Shown here piece by piece: positions 1-7,046 of a stretch of 64,000 nt of DNA. How positions within the stretch are numbered: position 1 is the first letter of the stretch; each line of letters begins with the position of its first letter. A program made the translations under genes and the position numbers. A model generated the notes under the pieces. The model ran no database searches. It saw nothing but the letters and a program-made list of their open reading frames with translations, and was not told where the DNA came from. This DNA comes from Paraburkholderia dioscoreae (GTDB lineage: Bacteria > Pseudomonadota > Gammaproteobacteria > Burkholderiales > Burkholderiaceae), in the NCBI RefSeq assembly GCF_902459535.1, contig NZ_LR699554.1, forward strand, positions 1,922,001 through 1,986,000, in the 5' to 3' direction.

Positions 1-126
1 CGCGCGCTCTATGTCGAACGCGCGACGATGGGCAATCAGCGCATCGTGCCGCTCGCTGATGTGGATCCGATGGCGTCGCCGTATTTTTCGTTGCTTGTCG
101 TGCCGGGGCAAAAATGGCAAGGATGA
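1..126 (+). CDS. cobI: precorrin-2 C20-methyltransferase, 3' end only
   Basis: Only the last 41 codons are in the window. The frame is open from base 1 and stops at TGA 124-126; the tail reads PYFSLLVVPGQKWQG. The CobI call rests mainly on context: the gene overlaps the start of cobJ, and cobI-cobJ is a standard order in aerobic cobalamin operons. The hydrophobic PYFSLLVV strand also fits the end of a tetrapyrrole methylase. CobI would transfer a methyl group from SAM to C20 of precorrin-2, giving precorrin-3A. With so little sequence the enzyme name is an inference. Confidence 0.65.
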   Translation, partial: RALYVERATMGNQRIVPLADVDPMASPYFSLLVVPGQKWQG

Positions 127-1904
127 CCGCGCCCGCGATCGTAATTCTTGGCGCGGGCGCGTTGGCGACGGCGCGTCGCATTCAGGCGCTGTATGCGGAT
201 AGCCAGGTGCATGCGTTGCAGGGACGCGTTGAGGCCGATGCGCCGTACCGCGAACTCGGCGCGCATTTGCGGGAGCTGTATGCGCGCGGCACGCCGATCG
301 TCGCGTTGTGCGCGACGGGCATCGTGATTCGCTGTGTCGCGCCGTCGTTGTCGAACAAGGGCGTCGAGCCGCCGGTGCTGGCCGTCGCCGAAGACGGCAG
401 CGCAGTCGTGCCGCTGCTCGGCGGTCTTGCCGGTGTCAACGTGATGGCGCGAGAGATTGCCGCAATGCTGGCCGTGCCGCCCGCCATCACGACGAGCGGC
501 GAATTGCGTTTCGGCACCTGCGTGCTCAATCCGCCCGACGGTTATACGCTCGCCGATATCGGGCAAGGCAAACGCTTCGTGTCGGATCTGCTGGCTGGCG
601 AAAGCACGCGTGTCGAAGGCGAAGCGCCGTGGCTCGACGGCGCGCAACTGCCGCGCTCCGCGTCGGCGCGTCTGGCGATTCGCGTGACGCCGCGTGTGTG
701 GGACGGACGCGAGGATGAGCTGGTGATTCATCCACGCAGCGTGGTGGCAGCGGTGACGGGTGCCGGTGCCGGTGCTGGTGCTGGTGCTGGTGCTGGTGCC
801 GGTGCCGGTGCTGGTGCTGGTGCTGGTGCTGGTGCTGGTGCTGGTGCGCAGATTGTGGCCCGCGTACGCGACGCACTGGACGCGCATGGCCTCGCGCCGC
901 TTTCGCTCGCGGCATTGCTCGCTTCCTCTGAACACATGGCCGATCCGGCGCTTGCCGAAGCCGCCGCGAATCTGAAAGTGCCGCTGCGCTTCGCGCCGAC
1001 GCGTCCCGAAGATGGCGAACCGCCGGCTGATCTGCTGCATGCCGCGCTGCGCATTCCATACGAGACGCTGCATAACGATGCGACGGCTGGCGTCGCGCTG
1101 GCATTGGCACCGCTCGCCGTCGATCCGGACACGATCGGCCGTGCGCGCGGACGTCTGACCGTGATCGGCCTCGGCCCCGGCAGCGCCGATCTGATGGTGC
1201 CTGCCGCGCGCACGGCGCTGAACCTCGCCACCGATATCCTCGGCTACGACACCTACGTGAAAATGGCCGGCCCGTTGCGCGCCGACCAGCGCGTGCATGG
1301 CACGGACAATCGCGAGGAACTGCAGCGCGCGCGGCACGCGTTCGAACTGGCGAGCGAAGGACGCGCCGTGGTGATGGTGTCCTCAGGCGATCCCGGCGTT
1401 TTCGCGATGGCGGCGGCGGTGCTCGAAGTGTTAGAGGCATCGCAGAACACGGACTGGGCAGCGGTTGAACTGGAAATCGTGCCCGGCGTATCGGCGGCGA
1501 TGGCGACGGCGGCGCAAGCGGGTGCGCCGTTGGGTCATGATTTCTGCATGCTGTCGCTATCCGACAATCTGAAGCCTTGGGCGATCATCGAAAAGCGCCT
1601 TAGGCATGCGGCCGAAGCGGACCTGGTGATGGCGTTCTATAACCCGATTTCGCGCGCGCGCCCCTGGCAACTGGATAAAGCGCTGGACATTGTGCGGGAA
1701 TATCGGGGTGCGCAGACGCAGGTGGTGCTGGGCCGGGACATTGGCCGGCCCGGCAACACGCTGCGGACGATCACGCTGGGCGAATTGCGCTCGTCCGATG
1801 TGGATATGCGCACGATGGTGATCGTGGGGTCGTCCACGACGCGGCGGTTCGGCAATGGGGATGAAGGGGGTGAGTGGGTTTATACGCCGCGGTGGTATGA
1901 GTGA
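114..1904 (+). CDS. cobJ: CbiG-CobJ fusion: precorrin-3B C17-methyltransferase
   Basis: This 596-residue protein joins a CbiG-like half (about residues 1-340) to a SAM-dependent tetrapyrrole methylase half (about 345-596). The methylase half starts at GRLTVIGLGPGSADLM, the family's nucleotide-binding loop, and continues with GYDTYVKM, SSGDPGVFAMA and VPGVSAAMA, all typical of CobJ. CobJ methylates C17 and contracts the corrin ring; CbiG-type domains open the ring lactone in the cobalt-early pathway. Two starts are possible. ATG 114 follows a GGGG stretch at a reasonable distance, and ATG 123 would form an ATGA overlap with the upstream stop. The oddity is an uninterrupted run of 15 Gly-Ala pairs (bases 759-848) where the CbiG C-terminal domain normally begins with a short glycine-rich loop. 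The flanks (VVAAVTG and AQIVARVRDAL) stay in frame, so the protein looks intact. Confidence 0.9.
   Translation: MARMTAPAIVILGAGALATARRIQALYADSQVHALQGRVEADAPYRELGAHLRELYARGTPIVALCATGIVIRCVAPSLSNKGVEPPVLAVAEDGSAVVPLLGGLAGVNVMAREIAAMLAVPPAITTSGELRFGTCVLNPPDGYTLADIGQGKRFVSDLLAGESTRVEGEAPWLDGAQLPRSASARLAIRVTPRVWDGREDELVIHPRSVVAAVTGAGAGAGAGAGAGAGAGAGAGAGAGAGAGAQIVARVRDALDAHGLAPLSLAALLASSEHMADPALAEAAANLKVPLRFAPTRPEDGEPPADLLHAALRIPYETLHNDATAGVALALAPLAVDPDTIGRARGRLTVIGLGPGSADLMVPAARTALNLATDILGYDTYVKMAGPLRADQRVHGTDNREELQRARHAFELASEGRAVVMVSSGDPGVFAMAAAVLEVLEASQNTDWAAVELEIVPGVSAAMATAAQAGAPLGHDFCMLSLSDNLKPWAIIEKRLRHAAEADLVMAFYNPISRARPWQLDKALDIVREYRGAQTQVVLGRDIGRPGNTLRTITLGELRSSDVDMRTMVIVGSSTTRRFGNGDEGGEWVYTPRWYE
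759..848 (+). repeat. hexanucleotide repeat (GGTGCY)15 inside cobJ
   Basis: Fifteen head-to-tail copies of GGTGCT or GGTGCC (the last is GGTGCG) give exactly 90 bases and encode 15 Gly-Ala dipeptides. The C/T variation comes in blocks (two GGTGCC, four GGTGCT, two GGTGCC, six GGTGCT), which suggests growth by copying of a larger block as well as single-unit slippage. Because the unit is two codons, changes in copy number keep the frame. Long open frames on the opposite strand here (Thr-Ser, Ala-Pro and His-Gln runs) are by-products of the repeat. Confidence 0.95.
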
Positions 1905-1915
1905 GTGGGTGTGGG

Positions 1916-2527
1916 TTACGAGGTTTTCTTCCGCAGCGATCTGCACACGACGACGCAGGTCAAAAAGATAAGCGTGGCGACAAACAGCGTTGTTATGACC
2001 CAATAAAGTTCGATAGCGAAATACGTCATATCGTCATCGGGACCTGATCCACTGCCTTGGTCTGTCACTGATCGATAGGATCCGATGACGGCTTTGACAG
2101 GCATGGGGATATCGACTGTATATCTCGCGAACAGAAGCGAAAGGTACCAGCCAAGATCACAACTGACGACAAATGCAAGTAACGACATAACAAGCGTTAC
2201 CAACACAGGTAACCTGGGACTCGGTTCACCGGTTGTCCTTGCGCTGAGATAGCGGGACAGCCACCGTTTGAATCCAAGCAGTGCGAGCGCAAAAATCAGG
2301 GTGACGATCAACCAGTGGAGCAGCAACGCAAGCACTGCCATATCGTCAGGATTGTCCAGATATTCAGTACCGGTGCAGGATAGCCAGAATCGGATAAAGG
2401 CTTCCACGTTCTCTGGCATTCCCATTGGGAGCATGTCGATAAGATACGTCGAGCGCCAACCTTCAATCGCCGATACCACTATCAAAGCGGTGTAAATCGA
2501 GATGCTGATGATCAGGCGCTTGTTCAT
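1916..2527 (-). CDS. four-TM membrane protein, probable T6SS immunity paralogue 2
   Basis: This is a 203-residue protein with four hydrophobic segments (about 6-25, 66-86, 107-127 and 172-195) and two acidic loops that would face the periplasm if the N-terminus is cytoplasmic. It is a paralogue of the gene just upstream; both begin MNKRL and share FIRFWLSCTGTEYL. Each half has the same pattern: Pro-x-x-Val-x-Ala, then Asp-Asp, then a Tyr/His-Trp...Thr-Leu helix. No known family was recognised. Immunity is inferred from position: last gene of an hcp-effector cassette, with loops exposed where a peptidoglycan-targeting toxin would act. The start is ATG 2527, overlapping the TGA of a relic of the effector gene. 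The gene ends 12 bases from cobJ, tail to tail. Its base composition is visibly less GC-rich than its neighbours. Confidence 0.75.
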   Translation of the reverse strand: MNKRLIISISIYTALIVVSAIEGWRSTYLIDMLPMGMPENVEAFIRFWLSCTGTEYLDNPDDMAVLALLLHWLIVTLIFALALLGFKRWLSRYLSARTTGEPSPRLPVLVTLVMSLLAFVVSCDLGWYLSLLFARYTVDIPMPVKAVIGSYRSVTDQGSGSGPDDDMTYFAIELYWVITTLFVATLIFLTCVVVCRSLRKKTS

Positions 2528-2562
2528 TTCACATCAACGGTTCCATCGCCTCTCAAGGCTGA
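2524..2562 (-). pseudogene. relic of the effector gene's 3' end between the two immunity genes
   Basis: Read on the minus strand, these 39 bases encode SALRGDGTVDVK followed by TGA. The intact effector gene ends STLRAYGTVDVK followed by TGA. In both places the stop overlaps the ATG of the next immunity gene in the same way (AAATGAACAAG). Several differences are synonymous, for example GAC/GAT and CGA/AGA. The relic overlaps the last codons of the first immunity gene, so the junction lies at about 2562. The simplest reading is that the unit duplicated was effector tail plus immunity gene. Confidence 0.8.
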
Positions 2563-3170
2563 TTGATTTTTCTGCGCATAAACCGACGTATCGCCAGACA
2601 GCAAAGAACGACAGGTACGCCGATGCACAGGGTAGCGATCGCCCAATAAAGGTCCATGACGTACAAGATCAGATTCTCATCGAGATCTGAACGGGCGCCT
2701 CGACCTGTAGCTGATAGGTAGAATCTGACTACTGCCTTGACTGGACCCGGTATATGAAGTGGGTATCTCGTAAGCGGGCTCGCCAGTTGCCAACCAATAT
2801 TGCTAATGAAGAGAAGCGCAAATAAAGATGCTACGAGCGTTACGGGCAAAGGCATCCTGGGTATCGCTTCACCACTTTTTCTGGCAACGAGATAACCAGG
2901 CAGCCACCGTTTGAATCCAATTAATGCCACCGCAATCAGCAATGTGGCGACCGCCCAATAGAGTAGTAACGCAAGCACTTCCATATCGTCGGGATTTCCC
3001 AGATATTCAGTGCCGGTGCATGACAGCCAGAATCGGATAAATGCTTCCACGCTCTCCGGCATTTCCATTGGGAGCATGTCAACAAGATACGTGGTCCGCA
3101 AACCAGCAATCACGGATATCACTATCAAAGCGGTGTAGGTCGAAATGCTGATGACCAGGCGCTTGTTCAT
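2553..3170 (-). CDS. four-TM membrane protein, probable T6SS immunity paralogue 1
   Basis: This 205-residue protein is predicted to span the membrane four times (about 6-25, 66-86, 107-127, 172-195). Its start codon overlaps the effector stop as ATGA (3167-3170), so it is translationally coupled to the effector, the usual arrangement for immunity genes. It has an internal duplication: residues 38-53 (PESVEAFIRFWLSCTG) match 141-156 (PGPVKAVVRFYLSATG), and YWAVATLLI at 71-79 matches YWAIATLCI at 175-183. The two soluble loops would lie in the periplasm, where the effector acts. This differs from the small periplasmic immunity proteins described for Salmonella Tlde1. The function is inferred from context; no characterised family was recognised. 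Confidence 0.75.
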   Translation of the reverse strand: MNKRLVISISTYTALIVISVIAGLRTTYLVDMLPMEMPESVEAFIRFWLSCTGTEYLGNPDDMEVLALLLYWAVATLLIAVALIGFKRWLPGYLVARKSGEAIPRMPLPVTLVASLFALLFISNIGWQLASPLTRYPLHIPGPVKAVVRFYLSATGRGARSDLDENLILYVMDLYWAIATLCIGVPVVLCCLAIRRFMRRKINQP

Positions 3171-3649
3171 TTCACGTCAACGGTTCCATAGGCTCGCAAA
3201 GTTGACCCCGGTACGGGTAAGGTCTGTCCTCGCGAACGAATGTATTTCTCAAGTAGTTCGAATTCTTTAGGATTCGCAACCGTGATACATCCGTGACTCA
3301 GCCCAATGCGCCCGACTGGATGCAGCCGGAAGTTACCGCGCTTGATGCCATTGATGTTGGTCGTATCCCCCGTTGCAGGATTCCAGAGCATGAACCACTT
3401 TCGACGGTCGGTAGAGCTAACGCCTTGTGCATTCCACCAGTCGTATATCAAACCCATGTAACCGCCTGACTGACGATCGACAAGATAATAGGTCCCTTTC
3501 GGGATCGGCCCAACATTTTCGACAGCCGTATCATCGGGATTATCCCGGCCCCGATCGGTTCCAGAAAACGCAGCGACCGACACCGTTCCGTCGCAAATGA
3601 AAAAAGAGGTGACCTCCCTATTAAGAACAAAAGTACACTTGACCGGCAT
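3167..3649 (-). CDS. Tlde1/DUF2778-like L,D-transpeptidase-fold T6SS effector
   Basis: This 160-residue protein has the catalytic signature of L,D-transpeptidase-fold enzymes: His110, then Ser118, Gly120 and Cys121 in RLHPVGRIGLSHGCITV. The upstream FSGTDRGRDNPDD...GPIPKGTYYL stretch is typical of the DUF2778 (Tlde1) family. Described Tlde1 toxins are delivered by type VI secretion into the periplasm of rival cells, where they cut tetrapeptide stems of peptidoglycan and exchange D-amino acids. There is no signal peptide, as expected for a T6SS cargo. The gene lies 19 bases after hcp, with a good ribosome site (AGAGGA) before ATG 3649, and overlaps the first immunity gene by 4 bases. The small size and adjacency to hcp suggest loading inside the Hcp tube. 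The fold and catalytic residues are clear; target and delivery route are inferred. Confidence 0.85.
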   Translation of the reverse strand: MPVKCTFVLNREVTSFFICDGTVSVAAFSGTDRGRDNPDDTAVENVGPIPKGTYYLVDRQSGGYMGLIYDWWNAQGVSSTDRRKWFMLWNPATGDTTNINGIKRGNFRLHPVGRIGLSHGCITVANPKEFELLEKYIRSRGQTLPVPGSTLRAYGTVDVK

Positions 3650-3668
3650 TTCCTCTGCCCCTGCCCTG

Positions 3669-4145
3669 TCAATTTGTAGTGTTGTTCTTGATATACAGCG
3701 TGGCGGTCACCGCACCGCCGCTTCCCCCCAGCGCGTTCTGCACGAAGTACTCTTGCTTCATCGTCGAAAAAGAAAGACACACCTCTTCGTGGCACACCTC
3801 GCCGCCCCCGATCGGCTCGACCTGAGTAATGACCACGTCGTACATCGTGATCTTCAGGTATTCGAATGGCAGTCCCCCGGCTTTGCGCACGGTCAGCTTC
3901 ACCTGGTCGATATGCTTGCCCGTGAAGCAATATCTGATCAGATTCGGACTGGCACGATCCAACTGATGCGTGAATTCCAGATCCGAAACCGTAGCCTTGC
4001 CCGCCCCGCCACCGGAACCCGACATCATGGCTGATTGCTGCGACACTTTCCAGCGCCAACCGATTACATCGATTTCGTTCAGGTGCAAAGCGTCCTGCGA
4101 CTCGCCGTCGATACCGCCAATCTTGATAAAAGTATCCTGCGCCAT
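3669..4145 (-). CDS. hcp: type VI secretion tube protein Hcp (orphan copy)
   Basis: This 158-residue protein starts MAQDTFIKIGGIDGESQD, the usual Hcp N-terminus. It contains the WRWKVSQQ strand, a central KATVSDLEFTHQLDRASPNL block and the late SFSTMKQEYFVQ strand seen across Hcp proteins. Hcp forms hexameric rings that stack into the T6SS inner tube and can carry small effectors. ATG 4145 is chosen over the in-frame TTG 4148 immediately upstream. No other T6SS structural gene (tss, clpV, vgrG) is in the window, so this is an auxiliary hcp that must depend on a secretion apparatus encoded elsewhere. It heads the cassette hcp, effector, immunity 1, immunity 2. Confidence 0.93.
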   Translation of the reverse strand: MAQDTFIKIGGIDGESQDALHLNEIDVIGWRWKVSQQSAMMSGSGGGAGKATVSDLEFTHQLDRASPNLIRYCFTGKHIDQVKLTVRKAGGLPFEYLKITMYDVVITQVEPIGGGEVCHEEVCLSFSTMKQEYFVQNALGGSGGAVTATLYIKNNTTN

Positions 4146-4283
4146 CAACCGGCCCCGTGACGTTTGCGACTCTGTTCAGATGGTCGTCACGCGGGGCATG
4201 CACAGGCATTCGATACAAGCAGAGTGAACTACTTTCGATAGAAGACCATGACCGCGGCGAAGACTCGAATTGCTAGTCTCGGG

Positions 4284-4314
4284 GAAATATCGATCCTTGG
4301 AGATGCGATATTTC
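4284..4314. promoter_or_regulatory. 9-bp inverted repeat upstream of the hcp cassette
   Basis: GAAATATCG (4284-4292) and CGATATTTC (4306-4314) form a perfect inverted repeat with a 13-base spacer, about 140-170 bases upstream of the hcp start. It is AT-rich against a GC-rich background and sits in the only spacer that can hold the cassette promoter (4146-4421). It could be an operator for a dimeric regulator; no known motif was matched. Confidence 0.4.
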
Positions 4315-4346
4315 TGCAAATTCGCGTGAAATTGCGTTGATTCATC

Positions 4347-4377
4347 GGCCGCATGTCGGAATTCGATTCATGCGGCC
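4347..4377 (-). terminator. possible hairpin downstream of the repair operon
   Basis: GGCCGCATG (4347-4355) and CATGCGGCC (4369-4377) are perfect complements around a 13-base loop, 45 bases past the stop of the SbcC-like gene on the minus strand. There is no U-rich tract after the stem, so it is at best a weak or Rho-assisted terminator, or another binding site. Confidence 0.35.
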
Positions 4378-4421
4378 TCTGGCTCATGCCTCCCTGACAG
4401 TGCGCTCACGCGGCCCGGCGC

Positions 4422-7046
4422 CTAAGCCGCCACCTTCAGATCCTCGATCGCCCGCTGCCTCACGCCGAGGTCGTCCCACAGTTCCGGGTGGCAAGTGAAC
4501 ACCAGGATCTGATGCCGCGTGGCCGCATCGATCAATGCGCGCTTGATCGCATCGCGCCGCGCGGCATCGGTATGCACGGCCGCGTCGTCGAGCATGAGCA
4601 AGGTCGGCCGGCCCGACGCCTTCAGCAGATCCGCGTACGCAAGCCGCGTCAGGATGCCGAGTTGTTCGCGCGTGCCGAAGCTCAGTGCGTCGAGCGTGTC
4701 CGCGCGGCCATAGCGATCCAGCGTAGCGGGACTCAAATCGTCGCCGAGCGCGATTGTCGACTGCGGGAAAATCCGCTTCAGATAATGGCCGAGCCGTTCG
4801 GTCAAAGGCGCGCGCAACTGCGCCACCGCGGCGTCGCGTTCGTCGACCAGCACTTCGTCGAGCAGGCTCAGTGCGCTCGCACGCAAGCTGAGTTCGTCCT
4901 TGCGCCGCGTGGCCTGCTCGACCCTGGCTTCGAGCGCCGCGAGACGCTCGCCGAGCCCCGACGCGCCGACCGTCTCCAGTTGACTGCGCAATCCCGCGAT
5001 CCGCACCTGCCGCTCGTTCTGCTCGCTGCGCGCGAGTTCCGCGGACGCGCGATAGCGCTTCGCCTCGGCCGCCGGATCGTCGAGGCGGGCCGCTTCCAGT
5101 TCGCGCTCGCGTCCTTCGCGCTGTTTGCGCAACGCCTCGACCTGCACGCGTTGCTCGACGATTTTCGTCTGCCACAGCGCGCGGTTCCGGCAGAATGCTT
5201 CGTCGCTCAATTGCGCTTCCTTGCGCTGCAACTGAGCCGCGAGCGCTTCCTCATTCGCCATGCCGGTGGATTTTTTATCGGCCGCCTGCGTCAATACTTT
5301 TCGCGCAGCCTCCAACGCATCGCGCGCGATCTCCGCGTTGCGACGCGCTTCGTCGAGCGGCGCGGCAGTGGATACGTCGGGCAGACCCGCGAGCCGCTCA
5401 TTGGCCGCCTGCATGCGCGCCGCCGCCGTGGCCGACGCCGCGCGCAACGCCTCGATGCCCTGCGGCGCATGCACTTCGAGAATCTTCGCCTGGCTTTTCT
5501 GCTGGGCGACCAGCGCCTTCCACTGCTCGTGCCTCGACTCGCCCTCGCCGAGCGACGCCACGCCGAGCGCCTGCAACAACTGCGCATACCGGGCTTCGAG
5601 CGACGCGAGTTCGGACAGCCGCGCCGGCAGATCGGAGACGCCCGGCACCACCCGCAATTCGCCGAGCGTGCCGAGGCCGATCCGCTTCTCGCCATCCAGA
5701 CGCAGCACGCCCTCACCGCTCACCGTTTCATCGTCGACGGTAATCGCGCCGTTCAGGCGGTATTCGATGCGCGTCATCGCGGCTTCGGTGCGCGCGCGCA
5801 GCACAGTCAGCTCGCCGCCGAGCGCGGCAAGCCGTTTCAGTTTCGCCTCGTCGATTTCGAGCGTGGCCGCCTCGCGCGCGGCTTCGAGCACGGCGTCGTT
5901 CGCTTTGCTGGCGGCTGCGATCGACGCTTCGAGCCGCTCGCTCTCGGCACGATAGAGCCCAATCTGACTGCGCAGATCGGCTGCGGTCACGGCCGCGTTG
6001 GCCAGTTCCAGCGCGCGGTTGGCATCGGCGAAAGCCTGCTCGAATTGCGCCACACTGGCCGCGGCCTGCGCGTGCTCGGCCTGCACCGCGGCGACGTTCG
6101 CCCGCAGCGCGCCGAGTTGCTGCCGCTCGCGCGCGACGGCCGCTTCCAGTTCGAGCGCGTTCTGCTCCTGCTGCAATGGCAGCGCCAGTTCGGCTTCACT
6201 CGCCTTCAGCGCTTGTTCGAGTCCTTTGAGGCTGCCCTCGAGTTGTACGACGGCATCGGCGCGTAATTGCGCCTGCAAGGCCTTCTGCTCGTGAAGCTCC
6301 CAGGGACGCTTGCGCTGCGTGTCGTCGAATGCTTCCTGCTGCGCGGCGAGACGCGCAATGTTCTCCTCGAACTGCCGACGCTGCTGTTCCAGTTCATCGC
6401 GCTCTTCGATCAGCCGCGCGAGCGTCTGTTCGGCTTCGGCAAGCGGCCCGGTAGACTTCTGCGTGCGCGCGGTGAGCAGTTGCCGAAGCTCCCGCTGCAC
6501 GGCCGCGATCAGCGCATCTTCGCCAGCCGATTCGCTGCCGCCCGAAAGTTGCGTCAACGCATCGCGCAAATACTGCGCCGCGTGGCCGGTGGAATCGCGC
6601 ATTTCCTGCGTGCCGCCTTGCTGCACCCACAACAAGCCGGGAACGCCCGCGTTCTCGGCCCTCAACGGCCCACGCGCGGCACGCGAAAAACCGAGCAACG
6701 CAGCGAGCTTGTCTTCGGCTTCATCTTCGCCGAATACGCTCTGGCCGATCTTCAACTCGCAGCGCTGGCGCGTGACGAACTGCTTCGACAGCCGGCACGG
6801 CGTGCCGTCCAGATCGAAGCTCACTTCGACCGACGGCTGGCCGCTCGCCTTGCCCCACGGCAACAGGTCTTTCAGATGCGAAGCCTTGTAGCGTTCGAGA
6901 AACACGGCGCGCACGGCTTCGGCAATGGTGCTCTTGCCGGCCTCGTTCGGACCGACGAAAAGATTGAGACCGGGCTGCAGATCGTCGATGACGAGCCGTC
7001 CGGTGAACTGTTTGAACTCCTGGATTGCGATACTTTGCAGCTTCAT
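4422..7046 (-). CDS. SbcC/YhaN-like AAA ATPase of a DNA repair nuclease pair
   Basis: This 874-residue SMC-like ATPase starts MKLQSIAIQEFKQFTGRL. It has a Walker A motif, GPNEAGKS (residues 32-39), long coiled-coil arms rich in Glu, Gln, Ala and Arg through the middle, and a C-terminal signature and Walker B region (DALSFGTREQLGILTRLA, then PTLLMLDDAAVHTD). It overlaps the upstream metallophosphoesterase gene as ATGA. Together they match the SbcC-SbcD / YhaN-YhaO architecture, in which an ATPase clamps DNA and the phosphoesterase cuts it. At 874 residues it is nearer YhaN than the over 1000 residues usual for SbcC. No CxxC zinc hook was found at the coiled-coil apex, which also favours YhaN-like. 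The substrate is not known from sequence. Confidence 0.85.
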   Translation of the reverse strand: MKLQSIAIQEFKQFTGRLVIDDLQPGLNLFVGPNEAGKSTIAEAVRAVFLERYKASHLKDLLPWGKASGQPSVEVSFDLDGTPCRLSKQFVTRQRCELKIGQSVFGEDEAEDKLAALLGFSRAARGPLRAENAGVPGLLWVQQGGTQEMRDSTGHAAQYLRDALTQLSGGSESAGEDALIAAVQRELRQLLTARTQKSTGPLAEAEQTLARLIEERDELEQQRRQFEENIARLAAQQEAFDDTQRKRPWELHEQKALQAQLRADAVVQLEGSLKGLEQALKASEAELALPLQQEQNALELEAAVARERQQLGALRANVAAVQAEHAQAAASVAQFEQAFADANRALELANAAVTAADLRSQIGLYRAESERLEASIAAASKANDAVLEAAREAATLEIDEAKLKRLAALGGELTVLRARTEAAMTRIEYRLNGAITVDDETVSGEGVLRLDGEKRIGLGTLGELRVVPGVSDLPARLSELASLEARYAQLLQALGVASLGEGESRHEQWKALVAQQKSQAKILEVHAPQGIEALRAASATAAARMQAANERLAGLPDVSTAAPLDEARRNAEIARDALEAARKVLTQAADKKSTGMANEEALAAQLQRKEAQLSDEAFCRNRALWQTKIVEQRVQVEALRKQREGRERELEAARLDDPAAEAKRYRASAELARSEQNERQVRIAGLRSQLETVGASGLGERLAALEARVEQATRRKDELSLRASALSLLDEVLVDERDAAVAQLRAPLTERLGHYLKRIFPQSTIALGDDLSPATLDRYGRADTLDALSFGTREQLGILTRLAYADLLKASGRPTLLMLDDAAVHTDAARRDAIKRALIDAATRHQILVFTCHPELWDDLGVRQRAIEDLKVAA

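Noticed and set aside
36..1337. Long minus-strand open frame rich in Thr-Ser opposite cobJ
   Set aside because: It is a shadow of the GC-rich cobJ gene; its Thr-Ser run is the complement of the Gly-Ala repeat, and it has no family-like sequence.
3448..4218. 256-codon minus-strand frame crossing hcp and the effector
   Set aside because: It overlaps two clearly recognised genes in another frame and resembles no protein family.
4488..6266. 592-codon plus-strand open frame opposite the SbcC-like gene
   Set aside because: Arg/Leu-rich antisense by-product of high-GC coding DNA; no ribosome site or domain.
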